Part shown: positions 28,434-36,392 of the stretch, one piece after another | Layout: every line of letters starts with the position of its first letter | Numbering within the stretch: position 1 is the first letter of the stretch | DNA from: Pontibacillus chungwhensis | GTDB lineage: Bacteria; Bacillota; Bacilli; Bacillales; BH030062 | Length of the DNA stretch: 64,000 bases | Reading direction: 5' to 3' | NCBI RefSeq assembly: GCF_030166655.1 | Contig: NZ_CP126446.1 | Span: 3,038,001-3,102,000, forward strand | The notes under the pieces: model-generated | Seen by the model: the letters and a program-made list of their open reading frames with translations, nothing else | What the model was told of the DNA's origin: nothing | Database searches by the model: none | Program-made: the position numbers and the translations under genes

Positions 28434-29201
28434 TTATTTGAATTGCCGATTTTTATGAATAACGTCGACCCCGCCGGTTACTTCCATAATGGTTCCTGTA
28501 ATCATGTCTGCGTTTTCGTCACTTAAAAACAAAATAGACCTAGCAATATCTCCACCCGTGCCCGATCTACCTACAGGAGTTTTTGGATCTGGTGTATCTT
28601 TCCCTGTTTCAATCGAAGCTTCTTTTAAGTCCCCTTCAATCTTACCAGGACACACCATATTGGAAGTGATTCCATATTCAGCTTCTTCATATGCAATCGA
28701 CTTTGTCAAAGATACTAGTCCGGTTTTCGCCGCTGCAAATGCAGCACGGTAAACCCAGCCTGGTGATTGACTTGCATCTTGGAAGCCGTAGTTAATAATT
28801 CGTCCATACCGTTGTTTTCTCATAATCGGAATAACAGCTTTCAATAAATAGAAGACTGCGTCTAAATTTCCACGGATCATGGTATTCCATTCATCATCGG
28901 TATAATCCATTAACTTCTTACGTTCGAATATATATGGACCTGCATTATTTACTAACACATCAACACGCCCATACTTTTCAACTGCTTCATTTACAAGCTT
29001 CTTAATATCCCCTTGATTTGTAACATCGACCTGAACGAAATGAATTCGATCTTTTTTAGAAGGATACTTCTCCACTAGCTCCTCTACTTTCTGACGATCC
29101 TTTCGATACGTAATCGTCACGGAAAAACCAGCCTCTAAAAATTCTTCTGTAACTTTTCTTCCTAATCCTTTTGCTCCTGCTGTAATAATGGCGTGCCGCA
29201 T
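28434..29201 (-). CDS. ytkK: Short-chain dehydrogenase/reductase YtkK
   Basis: A 255-residue classical SDR. Motifs: N-terminal TAGAKGLGRKV cofactor site (a variant of TGxxxGxG), NNAGPY (near 87), catalytic Ser/Tyr/Lys region with YRAAFAAAKTGL (near 150), and the C-terminal VTGGVDV. The usual YxxxK appears altered: the residue preceding AAKTG is Phe or Ala, not the standard Tyr four residues before Lys. The ATG at 29201 follows AAAGGAGGTACCAGTAT; the longer frame lacks a ribosome-binding site. Activity as a 3-oxoacyl-ACP reductase is unproven. It is divergent from the NCS1 permease gene. Confidence 0.82.
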   Translation of the reverse strand: MRHAIITAGAKGLGRKVTEEFLEAGFSVTITYRKDRQKVEELVEKYPSKKDRIHFVQVDVTNQGDIKKLVNEAVEKYGRVDVLVNNAGPYIFERKKLMDYTDDEWNTMIRGNLDAVFYLLKAVIPIMRKQRYGRIINYGFQDASQSPGWVYRAAFAAAKTGLVSLTKSIAYEEAEYGITSNMVCPGKIEGDLKEASIETGKDTPDPKTPVGRSGTGGDIARSILFLSDENADMITGTIMEVTGGVDVIHKNRQFK

Positions 29202-29222
29202 ATACTGGTACCTCCTTTTGTA

Positions 29223-29252
29223 TTTACAATTTGTTCCGTATATATGTACAAT
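29223..29252 (+). promoter_or_regulatory. Predicted promoter of the NCS1 permease gene
   Basis: TTTACA (29223-29228) and TACAAT (29247-29252) have an 18-bp spacer, 28 bp upstream of the permease start. A divergent pair for ytkK, TTGTAC-N17-TGTAAA, overlaps it on the minus strand, so the two promoters may compete. Confidence 0.45.
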
Positions 29253-29279
29253 TGATGTGCTAAGAGAGGAAGTGACGGT

Positions 29280-30617
29280 ATGAATCAAGCTGCTACGTCA
29301 GCAAAGCAATCTTTCGTAGAGAAAATTGGGTTAGATGCGGTGCCCGTTTCCGAACGAACAACACCCTGGTATCAATATGCCATCATTCAAATTGCCATAT
29401 CGGCTAATGCCGGGAATTTTCTTATTCCTGCTCTAGCGGTTATGAAGGGAAACTTATCATTTCTTGCAGCTGTAATCGCTACGAGTATCGGTGCAATTGC
29501 AGGTTTTATATTTGTGTCCTTATTATCATATCCTGGTTCTCTTTATGGAATCCCATCTCAATACGCAATCCGGACAATGCTTGGGGGAAAAGGTGCTAGA
29601 TACATCTCTTCTCCTATTCGAAGTCTCACATCGCTCTACTGGTTCAGCGTCCAGACCATTGGAGGAACTTATGTACTCCAACAACTCATTGTACGAATGA
29701 CGGGAAAAGAATATCCATTTTTAATGTTCTCTCTTCCCTTGTCCATCATCATGGTGATCTTGGCTATTGTTGGGTTTGGAGCTGTTAAGAAAGCAACTTC
29801 TTACTTTCTGCCCTTATTGTTGGTTGGAGAAGGGGTAATGGTTTACTTATACTTTACTACAAATCAAGCATCCAGTTCACTTGTTACGCTCTCCCCACAC
29901 GAGGGACACGGTAGCCTTAGCATGATGATCTTTTTCGCCAGTTTAGCTTTCGTTCAGTATGTATCCGGGGTTAGCGCTTCAGCGGATATGACACGATACG
30001 CTAAAAGTCCAAAGCAAGGAGCACTTGGATTATGGATCGGAAACAGTATAGGATTTCTGATTACAGCTACAATCGGTTGTAGCTCAGCTGTGTTATTTAA
30101 TGAGCTAAATCCTTATGTATCAGCAAGCAATGCTACGAGCTCTCCTTTATTGCTCGGGATTATTACGCTAACAGCCATGATCTCGATGGTCTCCATTAAT
30201 ATTAGCAACGCCTATACAGGAGGGTACAGCCTCCTAAATACATTCTCTAGACTATCAAGGATAACAAGTGCTGTGATCTTCGGGTTGCTCGGAGTAGCGT
30301 TAAGTTCTTTTCCCACTTTAGTTAGTGAAGCCGAGCAATTCATCTCCATTCTCGGCGGACTGATCATTCCGATTTCGGCTGTTATAGTGGTGGATTTCTT
30401 AGTTATTAAAAAGGGAGTCCTAAGCCCTCAATCCTTACAGACGATCCAAAAAGAGCAGCGTTTTTTAAAGCTTCCCTTTTTATTTGTGGTATTTGGAAGT
30501 ATTCTGTATTTCCTTCTTCCAGACTCTTTCTCTCCAGGATTTATTACGTTTGTAGTAGTCGGGATTGGTTACGGAATTATAGCAAGCATAAGAAACCCTC
30601 ATCCTGAGTTCGTGTAA
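29280..30617 (+). CDS. Cytosine/purine permease, NCS1 family
   Basis: A 445-residue membrane protein with about twelve predicted helices, of the nucleobase-cation symporter-1 (CodB-like) family. Family signatures are the N-terminal VPVSERTTPWYQY and the IAISANAGNFLIPAL helix, then FASLAFVQYVSGVSASADMTRYAKSPKQ in the middle. The substrate is probably cytosine, a purine or a related compound; sequence alone does not tell which. The ATG follows AGAGAGGAAGTGACGGT. Its last codons and stop lie inside the terminator stem that follows. Confidence 0.85.
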   Translation: MNQAATSAKQSFVEKIGLDAVPVSERTTPWYQYAIIQIAISANAGNFLIPALAVMKGNLSFLAAVIATSIGAIAGFIFVSLLSYPGSLYGIPSQYAIRTMLGGKGARYISSPIRSLTSLYWFSVQTIGGTYVLQQLIVRMTGKEYPFLMFSLPLSIIMVILAIVGFGAVKKATSYFLPLLLVGEGVMVYLYFTTNQASSSLVTLSPHEGHGSLSMMIFFASLAFVQYVSGVSASADMTRYAKSPKQGALGLWIGNSIGFLITATIGCSSAVLFNELNPYVSASNATSSPLLLGIITLTAMISMVSINISNAYTGGYSLLNTFSRLSRITSAVIFGLLGVALSSFPTLVSEAEQFISILGGLIIPISAVIVVDFLVIKKGVLSPQSLQTIQKEQRFLKLPFLFVVFGSILYFLLPDSFSPGFITFVVVGIGYGIIASIRNPHPEFV

Positions 30618-30640
30618 GACTCAGGATGAGGGTAGCTTTT
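30596..30640 (+). terminator. Terminator overlapping the permease stop codon
   Basis: CCCTCATCCTGAGT and ACTCAGGATGAGGG form a perfect 14-bp stem, followed by TAGCTTTTTTT. The left arm is inside the coding sequence. Confidence 0.93.
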
Positions 30641-30641
30641 T

Positions 30642-30800
30642 TTATCGAGGTTTAATCCCTTTTAGTTGTTCGCGCTCACGTTGAGCATTTTCATCGATAT
30701 AGCCACTTTGATAGCTGTCACGAAGTTGACTTGCTACCATGTTTTCCCCTTCAGCATCGTAAGTTAAACCTAATTTATTCTTCTTGTCTTTGCTTTTCAT
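30642..30800 (-). CDS. Small hypothetical protein
   Basis: A 52-residue, hydrophilic protein (MKSKDKKNKLGLTYDAEGEN... ending in KGIKPR) with no cysteine or membrane segment. The ATG at 30800 follows GGAGGTGTTTTC; the longer frame begins upstream of that site. Small highly charged proteins of this kind are common in Bacillaceae, some of them sporulation-associated, but I do not recognise this one. Confidence 0.65.
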   Translation of the reverse strand: MKSKDKKNKLGLTYDAEGENMVASQLRDSYQSGYIDENAQREREQLKGIKPR

Positions 30801-30866
30801 GAAAACACCTCCACACTTGTAGTATGTCACAGTTTCGCCTCATTCCTCCCTACACCTTTTACCAAT

Positions 30867-30889
30867 TGAAGGCGCTTTCGTGTTATAAT
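30867..30889 (+). promoter_or_regulatory. usp promoter region with cre-like box
   Basis: TATAAT at 30884-30889 is a perfect -10, though its -35 is poor. TGAAGGCGCTTTCG at 30867-30880 lies in the spacer and differs from the optimal cre palindrome TGAAAGCGCTTTCA at two positions. CcpA bound there would block the promoter. Confidence 0.45.
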
Positions 30890-30914
30890 TAAGGAAAGAA
30901 GGGAGAGATGTGTT

Positions 30915-31361
30915 ATGTCTTTCGAATACCAACGAATTGTCGTTGCCGTTGATGGTTCTGATGCATCTGAGTTTGCTTTTGAGAAAGCTGTTGAGATTGC
31001 TAAGCGTAATAACGCAACGTTATTTCTTTCTCACGTCGTGGATACGCGCGCTTTCGCTACGGTTGAAGCTTATGACCGTTCACTTGCCATCCGAGCTGAA
31101 GAGTACGCAACAGAAATCCTGACTAAATACGAAAATCACGCTAAAGAACAAGGTGTACAATCTGTCATCGTAGACGTTGAATACGGATCTCCCAAAGTAA
31201 AAATCGCTAAGGAAGTCGCTCCAAAATTTAATGCGGATTTAATTATTTGCGGGGCCACAGGATTAAATACGGTCGAACGCTTTTTTATCGGAAGTGTTTC
31301 TGAGCATATTACGCGCTATGCAAGCTGTGATGTTCTTGTTGTTCGTCCGCAAAAGGACTGA
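30915..31361 (+). CDS. Universal stress protein, ATP-binding type
   Basis: A 148-residue UspA-family protein. It begins MSFEYQRIVVAVDGSDASEF and has the ATP-binding G-x2-G-x9-G-(S/T) signature in GATGLNTVERFFIGS (about residues 112-126), then HITRYASCDVLVVRP. ATP-binding Usp proteins act as homodimers in stress and stationary-phase adaptation; the specific role is unknown. The ATG follows AAGAAGGGAGAGATGTGTT. A bidirectional terminator separates it from the convergent ecsC-like gene. Confidence 0.93.
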   Translation: MSFEYQRIVVAVDGSDASEFAFEKAVEIAKRNNATLFLSHVVDTRAFATVEAYDRSLAIRAEEYATEILTKYENHAKEQGVQSVIVDVEYGSPKVKIAKEVAPKFNADLIICGATGLNTVERFFIGSVSEHITRYASCDVLVVRPQKD

Positions 31362-31408
31362 ATTTTCCTCTAAATACTACCCATAAGATCACAAAAAGGA
31401 TTAATAAA

Positions 31409-31436
31409 AAAAGCCCAGACTTAAGTCTGGGCTTTT
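31409..31436. terminator. Bidirectional terminator between usp and the EcsC-family gene
   Basis: AAAAGCCCAGACTT and AAGTCTGGGCTTTT form a 28-bp perfect palindrome with A/T runs on both sides. It overlaps the last bases of the EcsC-family gene. Confidence 0.92.
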
Positions 31437-32262
31437 ATGATGGGATCGTTTGTTGTGTAATATGGCGGTATTGATAAAAGCGGAGCGCGAAAGCTGTAAC
31501 TTGTTTGGTCAACTGGTAATTTGCATTCGCACCAATGGCCATACTTACAAGCGGAAGTCCCTGGATCATTTTCTTCCTGAACATAAGGATAAACAATGAC
31601 TTCATACCCTGCTTCATAGGTTGTTCTAACCATCTCTCATTCGTGAGTTTTTCATCCCCTTCATAAATAAACGGAGAAGTGTCATGAGATAGCTCCATCT
31701 TAAGCTCTTCCCATGCCTCTTTCTGTAGTCTCTTTGGAAGTGTTGCAGCGTGAAACACCTTCAATGACAGCATCATTTCATATGGGTGGTTGATCTCATA
31801 TCCGAATGTCAAGCCAATTAATTGGACAGCACGCACATTCATAACCATCATGAGCGGAAAATCAATGCCCAACAACAACCATCCCCCAGCACCCGTTAAT
31901 CCTCCTTGAGCAAAAGAATAAAGCTTGCCTTTGGCAATCTGTTGGTGAGCTAAATACGTTAACTGATCAATGGGGAGCTTCCTCATATCTTCTAAGTATT
32001 CAATATCAGAACGAAAAATCCGGCCACTCGTAAGAATTCGTTGTCTAGCCTCCGTTTGAAAAGCTGATCCTTGAATATAAGCATGTGTATGAAATAACCA
32101 TTGATCAAACTGATGAAAAAAAGTCTTTTTGGCCTTAGGATTCACATTGCGAAACGATCGTTTCATCCACTGGTCATAAATCGCTGTGAAGTCAGTAGCT
32201 TGATAATCTTCCCATTGCTTCTCCCAATTCCGAATATCCCTCATTACCCGTTCATCGCTCAT
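31435..32262 (-). CDS. EcsC family protein
   Basis: A 275-residue protein matching the EcsC family, with a hydrophobic central segment (about residues 112-150, GGLTGAGGWLLLGIDFPLMMVMNVRAVQLIGLT split across a turn). B. subtilis EcsC is the third gene of an ABC transporter operon and has no known function; the paralogue here is not next to ecsAB. The start is uncertain between two adjacent ATG codons after AAGGGGTGGG; I took the second for better spacing. It has a usable ribosome-binding site and a bidirectional terminator downstream. Confidence 0.8.
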   Translation of the reverse strand: MSDERVMRDIRNWEKQWEDYQATDFTAIYDQWMKRSFRNVNPKAKKTFFHQFDQWLFHTHAYIQGSAFQTEARQRILTSGRIFRSDIEYLEDMRKLPIDQLTYLAHQQIAKGKLYSFAQGGLTGAGGWLLLGIDFPLMMVMNVRAVQLIGLTFGYEINHPYEMMLSLKVFHAATLPKRLQKEAWEELKMELSHDTSPFIYEGDEKLTNERWLEQPMKQGMKSLFILMFRKKMIQGLPLVSMAIGANANYQLTKQVTAFALRFYQYRHITQQTIPS

Positions 32263-32331
32263 CATCCCACCCCTTATCCGTAGCATTCCTTCTCTCTTAT
32301 TTTAGCTTTACTTTAAGAAAATTGCGAATGT

Positions 32332-33279
32332 TTATAATATGGGAGAAAGATAATACTCTCTACCTTTGTGCTCGCGTTGGCTCTTTACTTTTACTGACGT
32401 TAATAAATTATACGAGTTACGAGGAGAATCAATCATTAAAAACTCCTGACACTCCTTATTAGAAATCGTATCCTTATATAATAGCTGATATTCATACAAG
32501 GCTGTTTGATGTGCATTATTTGAACGAAACAAGCACCAGGGACACTGCCATATCTGAGGATAGCGCTTCATAGGCAAAGCCCTGCAATCTGGGCAATGAA
32601 CACCTTTCAACACTTCGCTTTCAGAGATGTTAAAGACCTCAAGTACATTTAGTTTTGAAGAAACATGACTATTCTTGAATAAATCACAGAGGGAAATCAA
32701 AGAAGCTTCAGGAAGAGTAGGAGGGGAAAAATAGTGGAGATCTCTTAGTTGAGCAAGAAGTTGATCAAAATCACAAACTGGAACATCGGAATCTTCTGTT
32801 ATTAGAAAAGTTTCTGCTTCTGTATATGTTACAAAAGCATTGATTGGAACAGCCGTAATGGAATGTTGAGCCAACCATCGTTCCAAACGAATTTTTAGTG
32901 TAGCTACATGACTAGAAGGATTAGGAATCCTTTCGGGGAAGCTTCTTCTATGAGCAATAAACTGATTCCATTTCCATGTAACTTCTCCTTCGACTTGTAG
33001 AACATCAACAATGGCAATAAACGACTTTGCTACAATCAGAGTATTAAGAGACAGGACGCCCCAATCGTCTTCAAGCTGAAGGTCATGAAACAAATTCAAT
33101 CCTTCGTCGTTTAACAAGTGTAAGACGTTGTCTATGTCTACATTCCTCCGGTAGTTTCCTTTCACCTTTTCGATTTCTTCCGTAATAGCCCCTAATTGGG
33201 AATGACACGGGTCAATCCGTCTCCTTAAGGCTTCGAGCTGTTTTAACTCTAAAGGTAATAATCGTTTCTTCTGCATCAT
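32332..33279 (-). CDS. NERD-domain protein with C-terminal zinc ribbon
   Basis: A 315-residue protein. An N-terminal helical segment precedes a NERD (nuclease-related) domain at about 35-150. The C-terminal part has a CxxC...CxxC zinc ribbon, CPDCRALPMKRYPQIWQCPWC, near residues 232-254 (written in two halves: CPDC and CPWC, 15 residues apart). The usual NERD catalytic E-x-K is not evident: the corresponding strand reads FIAIVDVLQVEG. The ATG follows AAAGGAGTTGAGTTT. It may bind nucleic acid rather than cut it. The gene is upstream of no close partner; ackA lies 177 bp away on the same strand. Confidence 0.7.
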   Translation of the reverse strand: MMQKKRLLPLELKQLEALRRRIDPCHSQLGAITEEIEKVKGNYRRNVDIDNVLHLLNDEGLNLFHDLQLEDDWGVLSLNTLIVAKSFIAIVDVLQVEGEVTWKWNQFIAHRRSFPERIPNPSSHVATLKIRLERWLAQHSITAVPINAFVTYTEAETFLITEDSDVPVCDFDQLLAQLRDLHYFSPPTLPEASLISLCDLFKNSHVSSKLNVLEVFNISESEVLKGVHCPDCRALPMKRYPQIWQCPWCLFRSNNAHQTALYEYQLLYKDTISNKECQEFLMIDSPRNSYNLLTSVKVKSQREHKGREYYLSPIL

Positions 33280-33416
33280 AAACTCAACTCCTTTCATTGC
33301 CTAACTATTCTCCAGCAACTCTCACCACCCCTTTTTTCTTCTCAAAAATGAATTTCTCCCCTTGTGCCACCAAGCATTTCAGTATTTTTAAACCTCATAA
33401 CAATCCGACATAAAAA

Positions 33417-33447
33417 AACCTTCCCTGACGACAAGTCAGGGAAGGTT
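33417..33447 (-). terminator. Terminator after ackA
   Basis: AACCTTCCCTGAC and GTCAGGGAAGGTT form a 13-bp perfect stem with loop GACAA. On the minus strand it is followed by TTTTTT. Confidence 0.93.
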
Positions 33448-33456
33448 GGATAAACT

Positions 33457-34647
33457 CTATTGAGTTAAACGAACAGTGTCACGCGCGATGACAACTTCTT
33501 CGTTCGTTGGGATAACCATTACTTTAACTGGAGAGTGAGGGTAGCTAATGAATGCTTCATCACCCTGAATCCCTTTGTTAAGAGTTGGATCCCAATAGAC
33601 GCCCATGAACTCTAATCCTTTAAGAACACGTTCACGAACAGGTGCAGAGTTTTCGCCTACGCCAGCTGTGAATACGATAGCGTCTACGCCATGCATACGA
33701 GCTGCGTAAGAACCAATATATTTGTGGATACGCGCAGCGAATACTTCAAGTGCTAATTCCGCACGCTCATCACCCTGGTCTGCTTTCTCAATGATGTCGC
33801 GGATATCACTAGAAGAACCAGAAAGAGCCAGCATACCACTTTCTTTGTTTAGAACACGGATAACTTCTTCAGCCGTTTTCCCTGTTTTATCCATGATATA
33901 TGGAATAAGTGCAGGGTCAATGTTACCTGAACGAGTACCCATCGTTACACCAGCAAGTGGTGTGAAGCCCATTGAAGTGTCGACAGACTTGCCGCCTTCA
34001 ATTGCAGCAATGGAAGCACCGTTACCAATGTGGCAAGAAAGGATACGAAGTTGCTCAATTGGACGATTTAACTTTTCAGCCGCACGTTCTGAAACGAATT
34101 TGTGTGAAGTACCATGGAAACCATACTTACGAATTCCATACTCTTCATAATACTCATACGGAAGGCTGTAAAGATAAGATTGTTCCGGCATGGTTTGGTG
34201 GAATGCCGTATCAAATACAACAACCGCTGGTACGTTTGGAAGCACTTCTTGGAATGCACGAATTCCTGTAAGATTCGCTGGATTATGAAGAGGAGCTAAT
34301 TCAGAAACTGCCTCAATTTCTTGAATCACTTCTTCCGTCACAACAGCTGAATCTGCGAAGCGCTCTCCGCCGTGTACAACGCGGTGACCAATTCCATCAA
34401 TCTCATCAAGAGATTGAATAACCCCTGTTGATGTAAGCTTGTCTACTAACAGCTGTACAGCAACTTCGTGATTTGGAATATCTGTAACGGTTTTATCTTT
34501 CTCGCCATTAAATTCAATTTTGAAAACAGCGTCATCTAAACCAATACGTTCAACAAGACCTTTTGTTACAACTTCCTCAGCAGGCATCTCAATTAGTTGG
34601 AACTTTAGAGAAGAACTACCTGCATTAATTGATAAAATCTTTGACAT
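33457..34647 (-). CDS. ackA: Acetate kinase
   Basis: Makes ATP and acetate from acetyl phosphate, the last step of acetate overflow. The 396-residue protein has the phosphate-binding [11 protein letters not shown] at the N-terminus, then [11 protein letters not shown] (near 88), DTAFHQTMP (near 145), the HIGNGASI loop (near 205) and TAGVGENS (near 330). The ATG at 34647 follows AGGGGATGAAATTA; an upstream in-frame ATG overlaps the ribosome-binding site. A predicted promoter and a CcpA activation-type cre box lie upstream, and a strong terminator downstream. Confidence 0.97.
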   Translation of the reverse strand: MSKILSINAGSSSLKFQLIEMPAEEVVTKGLVERIGLDDAVFKIEFNGEKDKTVTDIPNHEVAVQLLVDKLTSTGVIQSLDEIDGIGHRVVHGGERFADSAVVTEEVIQEIEAVSELAPLHNPANLTGIRAFQEVLPNVPAVVVFDTAFHQTMPEQSYLYSLPYEYYEEYGIRKYGFHGTSHKFVSERAAEKLNRPIEQLRILSCHIGNGASIAAIEGGKSVDTSMGFTPLAGVTMGTRSGNIDPALIPYIMDKTGKTAEEVIRVLNKESGMLALSGSSSDIRDIIEKADQGDERAELALEVFAARIHKYIGSYAARMHGVDAIVFTAGVGENSAPVRERVLKGLEFMGVYWDPTLNKGIQGDEAFISYPHSPVKVMVIPTNEEVVIARDTVRLTQ

Positions 34648-34692
34648 TAATTTCATCCCCTTAATACTCTAGGTTCATGATTACCATTTCCC

Positions 34693-34721
34693 ATTTAACC
34701 ACCCGCCATCATGCATTTCAA
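34693..34721 (-). promoter_or_regulatory. Predicted ackA promoter
   Basis: On the minus strand, TTGAAA (34716-34721) and TTAAAT (34693-34698) are separated by 17 bp. The predicted start is near 34686, about 40 nt before the ackA ATG. Confidence 0.6.
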
Positions 34722-34734
34722 GACAATTCAGCAA

Positions 34735-34749
34735 TTGGAAACGGTTTCT
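34735..34749 (-). promoter_or_regulatory. CcpA (cre) activation site of ackA
   Basis: TTGGAAACGGTTTCT matches all fixed positions of WTGNAANCGNWNNCW. Its centre (34742) is about 56 bp upstream of the predicted start. In B. subtilis, CcpA activates ackA from a cre at about -56, so both sequence and spacing fit activation. Confidence 0.8.
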
Positions 34750-34774
34750 GGGTAAAATCTTTATTTTCTAAAAA

Positions 34775-35767
34775 TTATGACATACGTTCCGACTTAAACC
34801 AGTCATTAATTTGGTTCACCATATCATTCATCGCTTTCGCATTTTGGAAGGAAGGTAGCTTGGCCATTAAAGCTTGTTTTGGAGCCTTTGTTTCTTGCCC
34901 TTTCTTCTGCACAATGAAAATGCTCTTACCAAATTTCTCATTTTTGAACATCGATTCCGGAAGTTGCAGCACACCCACAACATGAACATGTTCTTGCAAG
35001 AAGGCATGCAGTTGTTCTGACTGGTCACTGTCAAATAAGAAGTTTGGAATTAGGAATAATGAGTACCCACCCTCTTTTACATAATGAAGCGTTTGTTCAA
35101 TAAAGAGGTGGTGTGAATAAGAATGACCTTCTTCAGCTTTTAACGTATAATTAGCAGCTTGTACATCATCCGGATAATAACCAACTGGCAAATCAGCTAC
35201 GGCAATATCTACAGGCTCAAGTAGCAATGGGCGCAAACTATCCTGATGGAAGAACTCTACTTCAGCTTTCTGCAGATTAGCATTCAACAGACCTAACTGA
35301 ATCAATGTAGGGTCTACTTCACTTCCGTAGGCTTCTACTGATTGCTCCATCTGATTTATGATGGCCGTTAACAGATTAGCTGTTCCTGTGGCAGGGTCAA
35401 ACAGTCGAATAGTTTCTTGCTGACCATCTCCAAGGACCTTCTGAATTAAATACCCCATAAAGATCGCCACGGAGTCAGGAGTAATAAGGTGCTGTTGCTG
35501 AGTTGATCCCTTCATTCCTTTTAAAATGGCAAGTTGAAGACCTTTACGAATTTCTTCTTTCTTAAATTCTTCAATCTTTATCGTTTTAAGCTTTTCGGAT
35601 AACTGTTCCTGCAGGTTTTCGCTATAATCTGTAGACGGTGCTCCTTCAATGAGGATCTCCCCTGCTAAAGGCAACAATTCTAAATATGAAAGGTCGATCT
35701 CCTGGCCAATTAATTCGGCCGTTTCATCGAGCCATGTATATAATAACTCAACATGTGACTGATCCAT
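34775..35767 (-). CDS. ytxK: Class I SAM-dependent methyltransferase YtxK
   Basis: A 330-residue protein related to type I N6-adenine DNA methyltransferases, matching B. subtilis YtxK, which also lies next to ackA. A helical N-terminal domain (1-100) precedes a Rossmann domain with SAM motif FDPATGTANLLTAI (near 125). The catalytic-type motif is DLPVGYYP (near 197), where true N6-adenine methyltransferases have (N/D)PP(Y/F). No restriction or specificity subunit is near, so a housekeeping role is more likely than restriction-modification. The ATG follows AGGAGGAATTAAC. Confidence 0.88.
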   Translation of the reverse strand: MDQSHVELLYTWLDETAELIGQEIDLSYLELLPLAGEILIEGAPSTDYSENLQEQLSEKLKTIKIEEFKKEEIRKGLQLAILKGMKGSTQQQHLITPDSVAIFMGYLIQKVLGDGQQETIRLFDPATGTANLLTAIINQMEQSVEAYGSEVDPTLIQLGLLNANLQKAEVEFFHQDSLRPLLLEPVDIAVADLPVGYYPDDVQAANYTLKAEEGHSYSHHLFIEQTLHYVKEGGYSLFLIPNFLFDSDQSEQLHAFLQEHVHVVGVLQLPESMFKNEKFGKSIFIVQKKGQETKAPKQALMAKLPSFQNAKAMNDMVNQINDWFKSERMS

Positions 35768-35944
35768 GTTAATTCCTCCTATTATCACGTTCAACTTTAC
35801 TAGTTTAGCAAATGCATCGTATGATTACCAAATTAGAGGCTACATCTTATTTCGGGTTATGTAAAGAGCGAAGCTTAGAAATTCTATATAACACAAATCT
35901 CCGCTAAAGTTTCGCGGTTTCCGTTCGCTGTAACGTGAGCGTAA

Positions 35945-36070
35945 GGTGGGCCTGGAAACTACTCGCTTTCCTGTGGGGAGCTGGTGAGCCTCCTCAGCCG
36001 ACTACGTCGGCTTCCGGGGTCTCACCTAGGCTCTTCTGCCCACGGGAGTCTCGCAGTTTCCAGGCCCACC
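35945..36070 (-). repeat. Structured 126-bp repeat element, copy A
   Basis: A 126-bp non-coding element with perfect 16-bp terminal inverted repeats GGTGGGCCTGGAAACT and AGTTTCCAGGCCCACC. Internal complementary pairs are GTGGG/CCCAC, GGTGAG/CTCACC and AGCCGAC/GTCGGCT. Its interior is homologous to copy B on the other strand. A further 10-bp inverted pair, GTTTCCGTTC (35917) and GAACGGAAAC (36087), flanks it. The overlapping open frame at 35935-36399 has no support. Confidence 0.85.
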
Positions 36071-36139
36071 TTTGCCATGTAAAGAAGAACGGAAACATGC
36101 CATCATTAGAGCTTGAGGGCGTTAAGTTCCTTTACGCCA

Positions 36140-36265
36140 GGGGTTGCTCGGGGACTGCGAGACTCCTGCGGCAAGAGGAGCTTAGGGGAGACCCCACAGA
36201 GAGCGCTAGCGAACGAGGAGGCTTCCCAGCTCGCCGCGGAAAGCGAGTTGTCCCCGAGCAACCCC
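36140..36265 (+). repeat. Structured 126-bp repeat element, copy B
   Basis: This has the same length and internal layout as copy A but the opposite orientation. Its perfect 16-bp terminal pair is different: GGGGTTGCTCGGGGAC and GTCCCCGAGCAACCCC. Internal pairs GCGGC/GCCGC and GGGGAG/CTTCCC replace those of copy A while keeping the pairing. Conserved unpaired blocks include GCGAGACTCC, GAGACCCC, GAGGAGGCT and GGAAAGCGAG. The rest of the 625-bp ytxK-tpx gap holds only the tpx terminator. Confidence 0.85.
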
Positions 36266-36294
36266 AAGCACTATTAAACGTAACGGCACCCTAT

Positions 36295-36378
36295 CAAAAA
36301 AGGCCAGGCGTCTTGTTAACCTCTAAGTTGCATACAAAGATGTATACAAAGAAGGAAGAAACCAAGATGCCTAGCCTT
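36295..36378 (-). terminator. Long-stem terminator after tpx
   Basis: AAGGCCAGGCGTCTTG (36300-36315) pairs with CAAGATGCCTAGCCTT (36363-36378), with one mismatch and one wobble, around a 47-nt loop. On the minus strand it is followed by TTTTTT. Confidence 0.75.
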
Positions 36379-36392
36379 TGTGGGTTAAACGT

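Noticed and set aside
34775-35767. YtxK as a restriction-modification methyltransferase
   Set aside because: No specificity or endonuclease gene is near, and the family is conserved beside ackA in Bacillaceae.
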